A DNA stretch of 64,000 nt, from contig JANQLU010000005.1 of the NCBI GenBank assembly GCA_028280445.1, positions 1 through 64,000 of the forward strand. The letters run 5' to 3'. Source of the DNA: Pirellulaceae bacterium. GTDB lineage: Bacteria > Planctomycetota > Planctomycetia > Pirellulales > Pirellulaceae. Positions within the stretch are counted from its first letter, which is position 1. Each line of letters starts with the position of its first letter. The position numbers and the translations under genes were made by a program. The notes under the pieces were generated by a model. The model was not told the origin of the DNA, did not search any database, and saw only the letters and a program-made list of their open reading frames with translations. Below, piece after piece: positions 41,517 to 51,100 of this stretch.

Positions 41517-42650
41517 TTGAATCTTTCAGCTCCCGAATCAAAAACCAAACTGCTGCTCGTTATTGACGGACTGGCAGCAAAACATTTGAGCATCTACGGC
41601 AATCACTGGATTGACACTCCGATGATCGACCGTTTGGCAAACCGTTCCGAGATTTTTGAACATTGTTTTGCCAAACAGACCGAGTTGCCGCAACCGTTGT
41701 TTGCCAGCTCCAATTTTACGGATATTCAAGCGGTATTGGTTTCGGATGTCGTAGAAAATTATGCGGATACCCAACAGTCTAAATTCTCAAAGATTTTTCA
41801 ACTCCATCGTCCCGACGTCAAAGCGCTGGCCACAACCATCGAACAAACCACGTTGGCACAACTATTTGCTCAAGTGCTCGAATTGCTGCCGAACGTGCTC
41901 AGCGAAAATCCAGATCTGGTCGTTGTCCATCTCAGTGGATTTTACTCAGCCTGGGATGCGCCTTGGGAGTTGCGACAAAGTCTGGTCGAAGACGAAGACC
42001 CCGATGCCGAAGATTTTTTTGAACCTCCGAAGTTTGACTGGCGGAACGAACAAGATTTGGATCCCGATCGAACACTTGTGTTACAGCAAGCGTTTCTCGC
42101 ACAGCTGCGCGTGTTTGACACTTGCCTCGGCGTGTTGTTGGATATGTTGGATTTTGAAAATCAACCCAACGTCAAAATTGCATTAACTTCATCAATGGGT
42201 TATCCGTTGGGCGAACATTTATTGGTAGGTCAACAACCGTGTTGTTTGTACGGCGAATCCATTCATATTCCCTTCCTCGTGTATGACAGTTTGTTGGAAC
42301 CAACCACCTATCGACATCAGTCGTTGTGCTGCGCGATCAACCTCGTTGATCAATTTGTTTCTGATTATTCGCAACTTTTGACTGAAAATGTGAAATCCGA
42401 AAACGTGATTTATACAGCTGGCCCGGATTCCAGTTACGCCATCAGATCAAAGGCCTGGCATTTCATTCAGCAGCAAACAGCATTCGAACTTTACGCCAAA
42501 CCGGATGATCGCTGGGAAGTCAACGAAATTTCAAGTCGTTGTCACGATGTGGTTGAGATATTTCAGGATGTTGCCAAAAAAATTAATCAAGGCATTTCAG
42601 CCAACGCGATCGAACTGCCCGATCGTTTGACTTCGATCGAAGAACGGTAA
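41517..42650 (+). CDS. Sulfatase/alkaline-phosphatase-fold protein, likely inactive
   Basis: This 377-residue protein starts with TTG because TAG lies three codons upstream. It begins like a sulfatase (KLLLVIDGLAAKHLSIYGNH, DTPMIDRLANRSEIFEHCFA) and contains the family's late motif GEHLLVGQQPCCLYGESIHI PFLVYD. The C/S-x-P-x-R formylglycine site is absent, and the metal-binding D-H/N-G is replaced by SSMG. It has no signal peptide, unlike most planctomycete sulfatases. It may be a degenerate, non-catalytic or cytosolic relative. Confidence 0.7.
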   Translation: MNLSAPESKTKLLLVIDGLAAKHLSIYGNHWIDTPMIDRLANRSEIFEHCFAKQTELPQPLFASSNFTDIQAVLVSDVVENYADTQQSKFSKIFQLHRPDVKALATTIEQTTLAQLFAQVLELLPNVLSENPDLVVVHLSGFYSAWDAPWELRQSLVEDEDPDAEDFFEPPKFDWRNEQDLDPDRTLVLQQAFLAQLRVFDTCLGVLLDMLDFENQPNVKIALTSSMGYPLGEHLLVGQQPCCLYGESIHIPFLVYDSLLEPTTYRHQSLCCAINLVDQFVSDYSQLLTENVKSENVIYTAGPDSSYAIRSKAWHFIQQQTAFELYAKPDDRWEVNEISSRCHDVVEIFQDVAKKINQGISANAIELPDRLTSIEER

Positions 42651-42808
42651 TTCAACAAAAAACACTGCGATCTGCTTTTTAACCGCCAATTTTGCTAGCA
42701 ACCTGCCCAATCCGTCGTGATTGTTCTGGCGATCAAAAGTGGGAATTTGGTAGTTTCTAGGGAAGTCTGCGCAAGTTCGAGGACCCTCTCGGACAAGGAA
42801 GTCCGAAC

Positions 42809-45800
42809 GTGCAAATCAACCGAAACCCGATCTCAAGAAAATTATTGGTTCCAATCCTTTGGTGTTTGGGTTGGAGCCTTGCGCTACAGGTTGGCATTTC
42901 TCATATCGACGCGCAAACTCGCCTCCGTTTCTATTGGGGGAGTACCGAAGCAAATCACTGGGAAGGCAAAATATATTTGTCCGACGGTGACATCACCAAC
43001 CTCCAACCCTTGGGGGTCGATGACGATTCCTCGTGTGCCGGTTTTCTGATCGATGGTCGTTTGGAACTGTCTCAAACCATCAAAAGTCGGTTCAATGGGT
43101 TCGATTTTGAAATTCAGCCTTCGCCCGACAGTTTTTTGTTTGTTGAGATCAGAGAAAAAAACGGCGCTCGTTTCAGGAAATCTTACTCCATCAACGAAAT
43201 CATCCGGCAATCGGTTCGACAAAATATCGATAGCAAGAAAAACTATTTTCAAATTTCACGCGTCCCTGGAGACGGCATCAATGTCGATTTGCAAAACAAA
43301 TCAGCAGTCTTCTGGACAAACCAACGGTTTTCCCCACTTGTAACTTTGGAAAGTCTCAATCTGGAGTCCAATGAACGTTACAACGCGATCTATCGATTGA
43401 TTCGCGTTTCAGACCAATCGGTTGTTTGGAAACAGCAATTCAAACACGTCACGGACGAAAACGGGAAAATCAACGATATTAAACAAGTCGCGTTTAAATT
43501 ACCGACGATCGCTGGTGCGTACTTGTTCCAGGTGGAGTTCGCGCAGCAAAAGAGTGCGCGCATTTCAAAACAAGCTCTGATACGAAATGTCGAATTGGTC
43601 GTCGTGCGTTCGAGTCCACTGGAAGTTGAGTCAAAAAAATGGCGGAAACTGACGACCGTTGATCTGGCTGAAACACAACGAAGTGACCGCTACGATCCCA
43701 GTCGAATCCTTCGCCGCATCAAGAACCCGATTTATCACAACCACAAAACCTCGTATTTGAAAATCGGCGCCGCACATTGGTCACAATTGGCTGTTGGCGG
43801 GTGGCATGTCATCCCCATCGACATCGAGCAGCCAGGCCAACCCCATTATCTGGAATTGCACTATCCCCAACACCTTGAGATGGCCGTGGGTGTCAGCATT
43901 TTGCAATTGCCCGAAAGCCAAATCGAGCGATTGGGAGCGGACTCGGGATTTGTCAACAAAGCCAATGTTCAAACCCAAGGTCAAACTGGAATTCATCGAG
44001 TTACGTTTTGGCCCCAAGCAAAAAAAGTCTTTGTGGTCGTTGTCAATCGAAGCAGATCCGTTCCCGCAACTTTCGGTAAAATCCAGATGTTTGCCGGACC
44101 AGACCAATTGCAAAAAACGCATTCCATCGCGCCAACCAACACCGGTCGCCAATTTTTAGCCTACTACGAACAACCATTTTTTGCGGATAACTTTGATGCG
44201 CCCAAGCATTACGACAAAAACACAAAACAGCAATTGACCGACTGGAATTTTTTTCACGTTGGTGCCAACCGGTTTGTTGACTATCTCAAATACAGTCAAA
44301 AAACGGGCGTGCTGCTAACGGTCGCTGCTGATGGCAGCGCCATTTATCCGAGTCCATTTCTGCGTCCCAACGCCAAATACGACAACGGAGTTTTCTCGGC
44401 CGATGGGCGGGATGCCGAGCGAAAAGATGTTTTGGAAATGCTGTTTCGCATTTTTGATCGTGAAAAACTTCAGCTGATTCCTGTCATCGAGTTCTCGACT
44501 TGCCTGCCAAATCTTGAAAAAGCGGTGCACCAGCACGTAGCGCCATCGTCGCTGCAATTGACCAACCCGGCTGGACAGTTCGGAAATTGGAAACACCCTC
44601 ATACGAAACCCGGCTACAACATCCTTTGTCCAAACGTTCAAAACGAAATCAAAAAAATTGTTGCCGAACTTCACGCTCGCTATTCCAGTCACCCGTCTTA
44701 CGGCGGAGTGGGAATCAAACTTGGCCCAGACACCTATACGATACTGCCCAACCAACGCTGGGGTTTTGATCGTGAGACCATCGGCCAGTTCTTGCGGGAT
44801 GAAAAAATGGGAGCGCAATCGATTGACCACAACACGGCGATCGAACGAATCACGCGTGGCGATCTCGGCCCCGCATGGAGACAGTGGAGAACCCGCCAGG
44901 TAACTCGTTTTTACAAACAGATCTCTGACATCGTTGGAAAACCAGATACCAACCACCGACTTTATCTTTCGGCGGTCGATCTGTTTCGCGATCCAACTAT
45001 TAACACGCAATTGATGCCTTCATTGCGCTGGCGTTCCAATTATCAACTCGCCATGCAATTGATGGGTTTGGATATCAAAGCACTGACGGCGGACCCCAAC
45101 ATCACTTTTTTGTCGCCACGTCGCGTCACTGTCAACAAAACCCTCAGCGAGCAGCGTGTCGAATATCAATTTGCCTCGAATTCAAAAGCCGGCAAACAAC
45201 AATCTGCATCGCCCTCCAACGGGCATTTGTTTGTCAATCGTGACGATTGGATTCACTATTCCCAATTGGAAAAACTTTCTCCATTTAATCGTAATTCAGA
45301 TTCCCTGATTCGTTTTCAACCGCTCAGCTTGACCGGTGAGCAAAATCGAAAGCGTTTTGCCCAATCCCTGGCACAATCTGACTCTCAACTGCTGGCCGAC
45401 GGCGGTGTGATGTTGACTTTGGGCCAAGAACAATCGTTGGTCAACTGGCACCACGTTTTTACACAAATGCCTTTGCAAGAAATGAAAACGCTCGCACCCG
45501 AAAAATCATCACCGGTGGTCATTCGCTACGGTGCGACCAGCACAGATCATCGGTTCTACGTGGTCAACTCCAGCCCCTGGAAAACTCGCGTCACGATCCA
45601 GTTTGAATCATCAGCGGATGTTCAAATCAAATCGTTGGGCAATCAAAATATTTCGACATCGAAATCCGCGTCAGTCCGTTCTATTGATATGCAACTCGAA
45701 CCGTACGATATCGCTGGCGGTATTGTGGTCGCCAAGCAATTCAAACCGATCGATTTCAAAACAACGCTGGACAGCGGGATCGCCAGCCATTTGCAAAACA

Positions 45801-46591
45801 GAATCGCGCGCATCAAGCAAAAATTGGATCATGTCGATCTCACAACACCGCTGCGTTCGATTCGCAATTCCGATTTTGAATATTCTGAATCGGGTAAACC
45901 GAGTGTTTGGCGTTTTGATGCCAACAAAGCGCAAAACGTCAAGCTTTCGACTTCAAATTCGTACCAGGGGCGTCAGCACTTGGAGCTGTCTAGCTCCGGA
46001 ACGGTTGTTTGGCTGCGCAGCAATTCTATCCCACCGCCCAAAACGGGACGGCTATCGTTGACTGTTTGGTTGCGCACGGATGACCCCCAAAACCAGCCGC
46101 CACTGCGTCTGGCGATCCAAGGGAAACACCATGGTCACGAATATTACCGATTTGCCAATATTGGCAGCCTCGTGCCCGACGGCAAATCCAACCAACTCAC
46201 GACACGCTGGAAAAAATATGTCGTACACTTCAACGATTTACCAACGGAGAATTTGACGGATCTACAAATTGGATTTGACCTGATGGGCAAAGGACAAGTT
46301 TGGCTGGATTACGTTCAAATATTCGATCGCTGGTTTGATGAATACGATCGAAAGGTTATTGCCCAGACGGTCGCCTTGGCCAGTTATCAATTGGTCAATC
46401 AAGGTGACATGAACGGCTGTCTGCAATTGCTGGAAAGTTACTGGCCAAAATTTATTGAAACTTACATTGGCAATGAAGCAAACAACAAAAACGCGACAGC
46501 GTCTCCATCCGACTCCGAAAAACCGAAAACATCTTCATTGTTGCAACGCGTGCGTGATGGAATTCCCGATCGCATTCTCAAAATTCGTTAG
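42809..46591 (+). CDS. Very large exported protein with C-terminal carbohydrate-binding-like domain
   Basis: This 1260-residue protein is from a GTG preceded by AAGGAAG. It has a signal peptide (LLVPILWCLGWSLALQVGIS). Roughly residues 460-860 resemble a TIM-barrel glycosidase-like region (FLRPNAKYDNGVFSADGRDA, NVQNEIKKIVAELHARYSSH, YGGVGIKLGPDTY). Residues ~1010-1190 are a jelly-roll of carbohydrate-binding type (SNSYQGRQHLELSSSGTVVW, LSLTVWLRTDDPQNQPPLRL, VWLDYVQIFDRWF). I cannot name catalytic residues. Its stop overlaps the lpxK stop on the other strand. Probably acts on surface or external polysaccharide. Confidence 0.65.
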   Translation: MQINRNPISRKLLVPILWCLGWSLALQVGISHIDAQTRLRFYWGSTEANHWEGKIYLSDGDITNLQPLGVDDDSSCAGFLIDGRLELSQTIKSRFNGFDFEIQPSPDSFLFVEIREKNGARFRKSYSINEIIRQSVRQNIDSKKNYFQISRVPGDGINVDLQNKSAVFWTNQRFSPLVTLESLNLESNERYNAIYRLIRVSDQSVVWKQQFKHVTDENGKINDIKQVAFKLPTIAGAYLFQVEFAQQKSARISKQALIRNVELVVVRSSPLEVESKKWRKLTTVDLAETQRSDRYDPSRILRRIKNPIYHNHKTSYLKIGAAHWSQLAVGGWHVIPIDIEQPGQPHYLELHYPQHLEMAVGVSILQLPESQIERLGADSGFVNKANVQTQGQTGIHRVTFWPQAKKVFVVVVNRSRSVPATFGKIQMFAGPDQLQKTHSIAPTNTGRQFLAYYEQPFFADNFDAPKHYDKNTKQQLTDWNFFHVGANRFVDYLKYSQKTGVLLTVAADGSAIYPSPFLRPNAKYDNGVFSADGRDAERKDVLEMLFRIFDREKLQLIPVIEFSTCLPNLEKAVHQHVAPSSLQLTNPAGQFGNWKHPHTKPGYNILCPNVQNEIKKIVAELHARYSSHPSYGGVGIKLGPDTYTILPNQRWGFDRETIGQFLRDEKMGAQSIDHNTAIERITRGDLGPAWRQWRTRQVTRFYKQISDIVGKPDTNHRLYLSAVDLFRDPTINTQLMPSLRWRSNYQLAMQLMGLDIKALTADPNITFLSPRRVTVNKTLSEQRVEYQFASNSKAGKQQSASPSNGHLFVNRDDWIHYSQLEKLSPFNRNSDSLIRFQPLSLTGEQNRKRFAQSLAQSDSQLLADGGVMLTLGQEQSLVNWHHVFTQMPLQEMKTLAPEKSSPVVIRYGATSTDHRFYVVNSSPWKTRVTIQFESSADVQIKSLGNQNISTSKSASVRSIDMQLEPYDIAGGIVVAKQFKPIDFKTTLDSGIASHLQNRIARIKQKLDHVDLTTPLRSIRNSDFEYSESGKPSVWRFDANKAQNVKLSTSNSYQGRQHLELSSSGTVVWLRSNSIPPPKTGRLSLTVWLRTDDPQNQPPLRLAIQGKHHGHEYYRFANIGSLVPDGKSNQLTTRWKKYVVHFNDLPTENLTDLQIGFDLMGKGQVWLDYVQIFDRWFDEYDRKVIAQTVALASYQLVNQGDMNGCLQLLESYWPKFIETYIGNEANNKNATASPSDSEKPKTSSLLQRVRDGIPDRILKIR

Positions 46592-47634
46592 CCGTGGGCC
46601 ATTACCCGTTGCAGCGCGTGTTCTAGCTGGTTCCCCTGGATTTGAATGTCGATCGTCAATGCCACAACACGTTTGGATGCAAAATCCAGTGGTTCGAGTT
46701 TGACCAGATCTTTTAACGTGCAAACCAGCACATCGGATTTGCCACTTGCGGCCAACAATTGGTCAACATCCGATTGTCGATAAACGTGGTGATCCGGGAA
46801 CCATTGAAATCCAGTTGGGTTGATTTGATGATTTTGCAGTGTCGCCAGAAAATTTTCCGGATTGCCAATCCCCGCAAACGCAAAAACATCATCTTGCGTC
46901 AATGCGGACGAGCTGACGGGCTGACGGTCCAAACCCACAAACGGGCCGGCAGTAACATTCGCCTGACAGACCGGTGCCGATGTGTAGTGGGAAAGTGTCT
47001 CTTGGATTTCGACGACAACTTCGGCCGACACCAGGTTGCAACGATTGATGATGACCAAATCTGCTCGTTTCAACTCCTGCAGCGGTTCGCGCAACAGACC
47101 GCGCGGCAACAGATACCCAAATCCAAAAGGACAAGTCGCGTCGACGACGAGAATATTTAAATCGCGTGCCAGACGTCGATGCTGAAAACCATCGTCCAAG
47201 ACAATCACGTTGCCAGGTTGAGATGAAACGATTTGTTGCGCGGCAGCCACGCGATCCGGATTTTGTAAATGTTCGACATCCGGTAAATACCATTTCAACT
47301 CACGAAACTCGTCGTTGACCAATTTCTGCTGGTCACGTGCGGCACCGTAACCGCGACTTAGAATGACAGGTCTTTCGCCCAGGTCTTGCAAATGTTGCAC
47401 AATCCAGCGAACCAGTGGAGTTTTACCTGTACCGCCGGTCGTAATATTGCCAATGGAAACGACGGGGACATCGACCCGCACGACCCCAGCGTCGCTGCGA
47501 TATCGAAGCGATTTCAATTTCCATCCCAACCAGTAAACCGGAATCAGCATCCACAACAGGCCACGAATGAATTTGGCTGTTATTGAATTATTTTTGCCGC
47601 GAATAATATTCAGTAATTGGCTTTGGCGGAACAC
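46588..47634 (-). CDS. lpxK: Tetraacyldisaccharide 4'-kinase
   Basis: This 348-residue protein phosphorylates the lipid A precursor at the inner membrane. It has an N-terminal membrane helix (FIRGLLWMLIPVYWLGWKLK) and Walker A VVSIGNITTGGTGKTPLVRW. LSRGYGAARDQQKLVNDEFR, VIVLDDGFQHRRLARDLNIL and DLVIINRCNLV are all characteristic. Its presence indicates that the host makes lipid A, i.e. has an outer membrane. Convergent with the preceding gene, with overlapping stop codons. Confidence 0.95.
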   Translation of the reverse strand: MFRQSQLLNIIRGKNNSITAKFIRGLLWMLIPVYWLGWKLKSLRYRSDAGVVRVDVPVVSIGNITTGGTGKTPLVRWIVQHLQDLGERPVILSRGYGAARDQQKLVNDEFRELKWYLPDVEHLQNPDRVAAAQQIVSSQPGNVIVLDDGFQHRRLARDLNILVVDATCPFGFGYLLPRGLLREPLQELKRADLVIINRCNLVSAEVVVEIQETLSHYTSAPVCQANVTAGPFVGLDRQPVSSSALTQDDVFAFAGIGNPENFLATLQNHQINPTGFQWFPDHHVYRQSDVDQLLAASGKSDVLVCTLKDLVKLEPLDFASKRVVALTIDIQIQGNQLEHALQRVMAHG

Positions 47635-47745
47635 AGAATAATGTTTGTTAATTGTGACTCAAAAAGGTTGAGCGATAATACAAAATCGGCATAATCGAAT
47701 ACTGTCTTGTTTAACTTTTTTTTGCCGCGAGATGAATCCCGATTT

Positions 47746-48465
47746 ATGCCTGAAACAACCCAAATAGATAACTCTGCCGAAAATCAACCGCAATGGCGCC
47801 CATTGGATTCCTATCAACGGCGCGTCATCGGTGTTTTGATTGAGAAAAGTAAAACAACTCCAGGCTCATACCCGTTGACCTTGAATTCCATTACCACGGC
47901 TTGCAATCAAAAATCGAACCGCAACCCCCAAATGAACATCGCCTCGGATGATGTTGAACTGGTTCTCGATCAACTTCGAGAAATGAAAGCAGTCGTTGAA
48001 ATTCACGGCGACGGTCGAGTCCCCAAATACAAACATACGATGTATCAGTGGTTGGGAGTCAGCAAGACGGAAATCGCGGTCATGGGAGAATTGCTCTTGC
48101 GGGGCGAGCAGACGGTTGGCGAACTGCGCGCTCGTGCGTCTCGGATGGAACCAATTGCCGGCATGTCAGAACTGAAACCGATTCTCGACGAGCTCGTTCA
48201 ACGGAAATTGGTCGTTGAACTCACTCCGGCCGGTCGCGGACAAATAGTTACGCATAACCTCTACTCAGAAACCGAATTGACACAGATCCGCGGCGTTGTT
48301 TCAAGCACTAGCGATCCACCAGCACCCGCCGCGAACACCGCATCGGAAAACCGCGGATCTGCCGCAGCAAACCGCACCCAAATGGATGAAATGGCGGCCA
48401 CGATCGAGCTACTCAAAAACGAAATCGCCGCATTGAAACAGCGAATGGATCAATTGGAAAATTAA
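47746..48465 (+). CDS. yceH: YceH family (DUF480) protein
   Basis: This 239-residue protein has tandem winged-helix units typical of the DUF480 family: WRPLDSYQRRVIGVLIEKSK, YPLTLNSITTACNQKSNRNP, DVELVLDQLREMKAVV, then LLRGEQTVGELRARASRMEP. A C-terminal coiled coil (MAATIELLKNEIAALKQRMD) replaces the usual tail. Function is unknown. The ATG at 47746 is preferred over one at 47707. Confidence 0.92.
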   Translation: MPETTQIDNSAENQPQWRPLDSYQRRVIGVLIEKSKTTPGSYPLTLNSITTACNQKSNRNPQMNIASDDVELVLDQLREMKAVVEIHGDGRVPKYKHTMYQWLGVSKTEIAVMGELLLRGEQTVGELRARASRMEPIAGMSELKPILDELVQRKLVVELTPAGRGQIVTHNLYSETELTQIRGVVSSTSDPPAPAANTASENRGSAAANRTQMDEMAATIELLKNEIAALKQRMDQLEN

Positions 48466-48519
48466 TGAACGGTCAATCAAACGCCGTCTACTATCAATCG
48501 TTCAATCCTTCTTTGACGT

Positions 48520-48609
48520 TCCGGTGGGAACCGGCTCTACTTACTACTTACGAGCACGAAGCGCGCGAGTGGTTGACCGCGCAAAACCACGCGCGCGCGT
48601 CGTGCTTGT
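48520..48609. repeat. Host palindromic repeat, composite
   Basis: A half copy of the repeat at 50966 (CCGGTGGGAACCGGCTCTAC) is fused to a 60-base imperfect palindrome (48550-48609) that begins ACGAGCACGAAGC, ends CGTCGTGCTTGT and holds GAGTGGTT/AACCAC arms. The latter is the same element as at 56322. A reading frame across it (48465-48770) is an artefact of the repeat. The rest of the 577-base gap to 49043 shows nothing recognisable. Confidence 0.75.
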
Positions 48610-49042
48610 ATCGGTTTCCTCCGGTATTATTGGGCTGCTATAACGTCAAAACTGATAGAATCAACGCTTGTACTGCAATTGATATGCTCGGCGAGGATGC
48701 GGATAACGGATTTTTATGTTCAACAAGTCGTAGCGATTGTGGAAGCGGCTCGGCCGGAAAACCCGATTGATTCACCATTAAATACGTAGAAACAGTCTGA
48801 GTTTCTGCAAATCAACCAATTGTCACAAACCTGTTAACGCTCGTGCGATTGCTGCGTTTCATGTTGTCGCCGAATATGTTCGAACAACGATAAAGACGAA
48901 GACTTTATCCACGCATTCGTCGCTTGAACTCGTCGCCCATCGCCGGCAATTTTTGAAGACCTCCCGCTCCCAGTCCTGAAACCAGTCAACCCGATGATTG
49001 GTTAAAAAACATTTGATAACGGCGAACAGAAAGCTCCAAATC

Positions 49043-50857
49043 ATGAACGCAAATCGGCTACTGGCGCGGTCTATCGTGACCGCATTGGTGTGCGTAGTTT
49101 CCAGCATTGGAATGTTTCCAGCTACTGCACAGCAAAAGACCAGCTCACAATCCAACTTTGATGCGCTGCCTCAATGGACTCGAAACTCGGTCGTCAAGGG
49201 AAATCTTGTTTCCTCCAAACAGGAAACAACTCCGGCAAATCCCATCAACCCTGTGCCGCAGAACAAACCAACGACACCGCAGGACAATAAACAAGGTCCA
49301 CCTAAACTCGATGATACTCTCAATCGGAATTTGCAAGATCAAATTCCAAATCTTGGAAATGTAGGACAGCAACCTCCGGGATTTCGCGCCCGTCCAAAAC
49401 CTCAAAAAATCGTAGAGGAACAATTTGCCGGCTGGCGTCAAGCCGGAGAAGGATACAACGGCGATCGCCTGGTTGACACCTTGCGTGCCAACTGGGTCAT
49501 GGTCAATCCAAGCGGTGGACTGCAGGGTAGCGTTGCCAATTACGCACCAAGCAAAGGGCAAAAACGCCCGATGAAAATCCACCTGCTCAGTCGTGGTTTG
49601 TTGATCAATACCGCAAACGTAAATTCCGATGGAACGTTCAGATTTACCGGCATGAAAGAAGCCGCTTATACCATCATTGGCGTCAGTGAAAACCAATTTT
49701 TCGCCTTTAGTTTTAATGCCATTCCTTATCAAGCTGAAATCAAAAACGCCCCGGGTTCGATCAACGTCGTGGCCATGCCAGCGACCATTGGATTTACCGT
49801 TGCCTGGCTCGAGCGATTCGCGCCTCTGGTCAAATTTCGGAACTATGGCGTTTTTAAAACCAAACAAGCGGCTGCCGACCCTGCCCGGCTTTACGGGCTG
49901 AAAGGGCTTTCCACGGCGATGCCGAATGCAATACCGGCAACCAGCATTCAAGCCCACGCGATCATGGAGACATCGGACGGACGTGTACTAGGTCGAATCC
50001 ATCAATTAACCAGTTTGAGCGGAAGACCTGTCGATGTTTTGAATACGACCGTCGCTCTCACCAAAGGTACTGAAGTCGTCGCACACACCTCGACGGACAA
50101 CTACGGTGTATTCGAGTTTAAAAATATCGAACCGGGTAATTATGGATTATTCGCTGCTGGCGACGACGGGATCGGCGCCATGGGAATTCAAATCGTTGAA
50201 AATCAAAAGGGCGCCTCTGGGGTTATCGACTTTACTTTGGCGACGTCCGAGTCCATTGGCTGGATCAATCATACGCTCAAAGAAGAAGATTATCTGAACC
50301 GCATCCTCCAACCGCGGCCCGAGATGAGCAATTTCAATCCGAATTGTGGCGGTCAATGCGGTTGGTGTTCGTTGTTGAAATCGCTTTACGGTCCCCAGCG
50401 CGACTATAGCAAATCATACGGATGTTACCGCGATAACAAATTGTTCCATCAAAACTGCCGAGGAGGAAATTGCGGTGGTGCATGTGGCGGCTGCCAGACC
50501 GGACAATGCCAAGGCGGCTGTCAAACTGGTCATTGCCAAGGTGGATGTCAGACAGGCCAATGTCAAGGCGGTTGTCAAACCGGACAGTGTCAGGGCGGTT
50601 GCCAATCCGGCGGATGTCAAAACAACAACGGCCAACAAAATGGTTGTGGTTGCGGCCAACAACGTCCAAACCCATGCCTTGGAGCAGCATTTAAAAAATG
50701 CCCCAAATGTGAGCAATATCAATCAGAATGTCGTTGTCATGGCAGACCCGCGGGTTGTCCAACCTGCCAGGGTGCTGCGTTCCAGCAAGGTGGAGTAATG
50801 ACTCAAGGTGCAAGTCCACCCGCTGCTGTTCCGCCTGTTATTAACAACAAAAAATAG
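49043..50857 (+). CDS. Exported protein with carboxypeptidase-regulatory-like domain and Cys-rich repeats
   Basis: This 604-residue protein has a signal peptide (IVTALVCVVSSIGMFPATA), a Pro/Asn-rich linker, and two beta-sandwich domains of regulatory-domain type (HLLSRGLLINTANVNSDGTF RFTGMKEAAY; VVAHTSTDNYGVFEFKNIEP GNYGLFAAG). The C-terminus has about eight tandem CQGGCQTGQ-type units between residues ~480 and 540, then further Cys pairs (CPKCEQYQSECRC). The Cys-Gly repeats may crosslink or bind metal. Surface-layer or envelope location is inferred; Cys-rich envelope proteins are common in this phylum. Confidence 0.75.
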   Translation: MNANRLLARSIVTALVCVVSSIGMFPATAQQKTSSQSNFDALPQWTRNSVVKGNLVSSKQETTPANPINPVPQNKPTTPQDNKQGPPKLDDTLNRNLQDQIPNLGNVGQQPPGFRARPKPQKIVEEQFAGWRQAGEGYNGDRLVDTLRANWVMVNPSGGLQGSVANYAPSKGQKRPMKIHLLSRGLLINTANVNSDGTFRFTGMKEAAYTIIGVSENQFFAFSFNAIPYQAEIKNAPGSINVVAMPATIGFTVAWLERFAPLVKFRNYGVFKTKQAAADPARLYGLKGLSTAMPNAIPATSIQAHAIMETSDGRVLGRIHQLTSLSGRPVDVLNTTVALTKGTEVVAHTSTDNYGVFEFKNIEPGNYGLFAAGDDGIGAMGIQIVENQKGASGVIDFTLATSESIGWINHTLKEEDYLNRILQPRPEMSNFNPNCGGQCGWCSLLKSLYGPQRDYSKSYGCYRDNKLFHQNCRGGNCGGACGGCQTGQCQGGCQTGHCQGGCQTGQCQGGCQTGQCQGGCQSGGCQNNNGQQNGCGCGQQRPNPCLGAAFKKCPKCEQYQSECRCHGRPAGCPTCQGAAFQQGGVMTQGASPPAAVPPVINNKK

Positions 50858-50866
50858 ATTGGAGTA

Positions 50867-50936
50867 CAAACGGAACTGCGTTTGCTTTTTTACTCCAGAA
50901 CCGAACAGCCGGAAGCTACAGTTTCCGGCATTTTTA
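50867..50936 (+). terminator. Two tandem terminator-like hairpins
   Basis: CAAACG-gaactg-CGTTTG followed by CTTTTTT (50867-50891), then GCCGGAA-gctacagt-TTCCGGC followed by ATTTTT (50908-50936). Both follow the Cys-repeat gene within 80 bases. Confidence 0.75.
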
Positions 50937-50965
50937 ATTGCCGACTGGTGCGCTGGAAAATCAAC

Positions 50966-51022
50966 GTAGGGCCGGTTCCCACCGGCCAATCCACCAAAAC
51001 GGCCGGTGGGAACCGGCCCTAC
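50966..51022. repeat. Host palindromic repeat with perfect 22-bp arms
   Basis: Positions 50966-50987 and 51001-51022 are exact reverse complements (starting GTAGGGCCGG and ending CCGGCCCTAC), separated by 13 bases. A half copy occurs at 48520. This is probably a REP/MITE-like element of the host chromosome; no transposase is nearby. Confidence 0.85.
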
Positions 51023-51045
51023 TTAAATTTCGGTGCGCAATAAAA

Positions 51046-51082
51046 AACAGGCCCAAGTTTGCCCCGGGCCTGTTGTTTTTTT
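51046..51082. terminator. Bidirectional terminator between convergent genes
   Basis: AACAGGCCC and GGGCCTGTT form a 9-bp stem around an 11-base loop, with GTTTTTTT downstream on the plus strand and TTTTTT on the minus strand. Confidence 0.85.
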
Positions 51083-51100
51083 GTCACCATGAAATTTGGC

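Noticed and set aside
48465..48770. Open frame of 101 codons starting at the yceH stop
   Set aside because: Most of it is the translation of the composite palindromic repeat at 48520-48609, and there is no ribosome site or family match.
50480..50620. Tandem DNA repeats as CRISPR or satellite
   Set aside because: They keep a reading frame encoding CQGGCQTG units inside a well-supported exported-protein gene.
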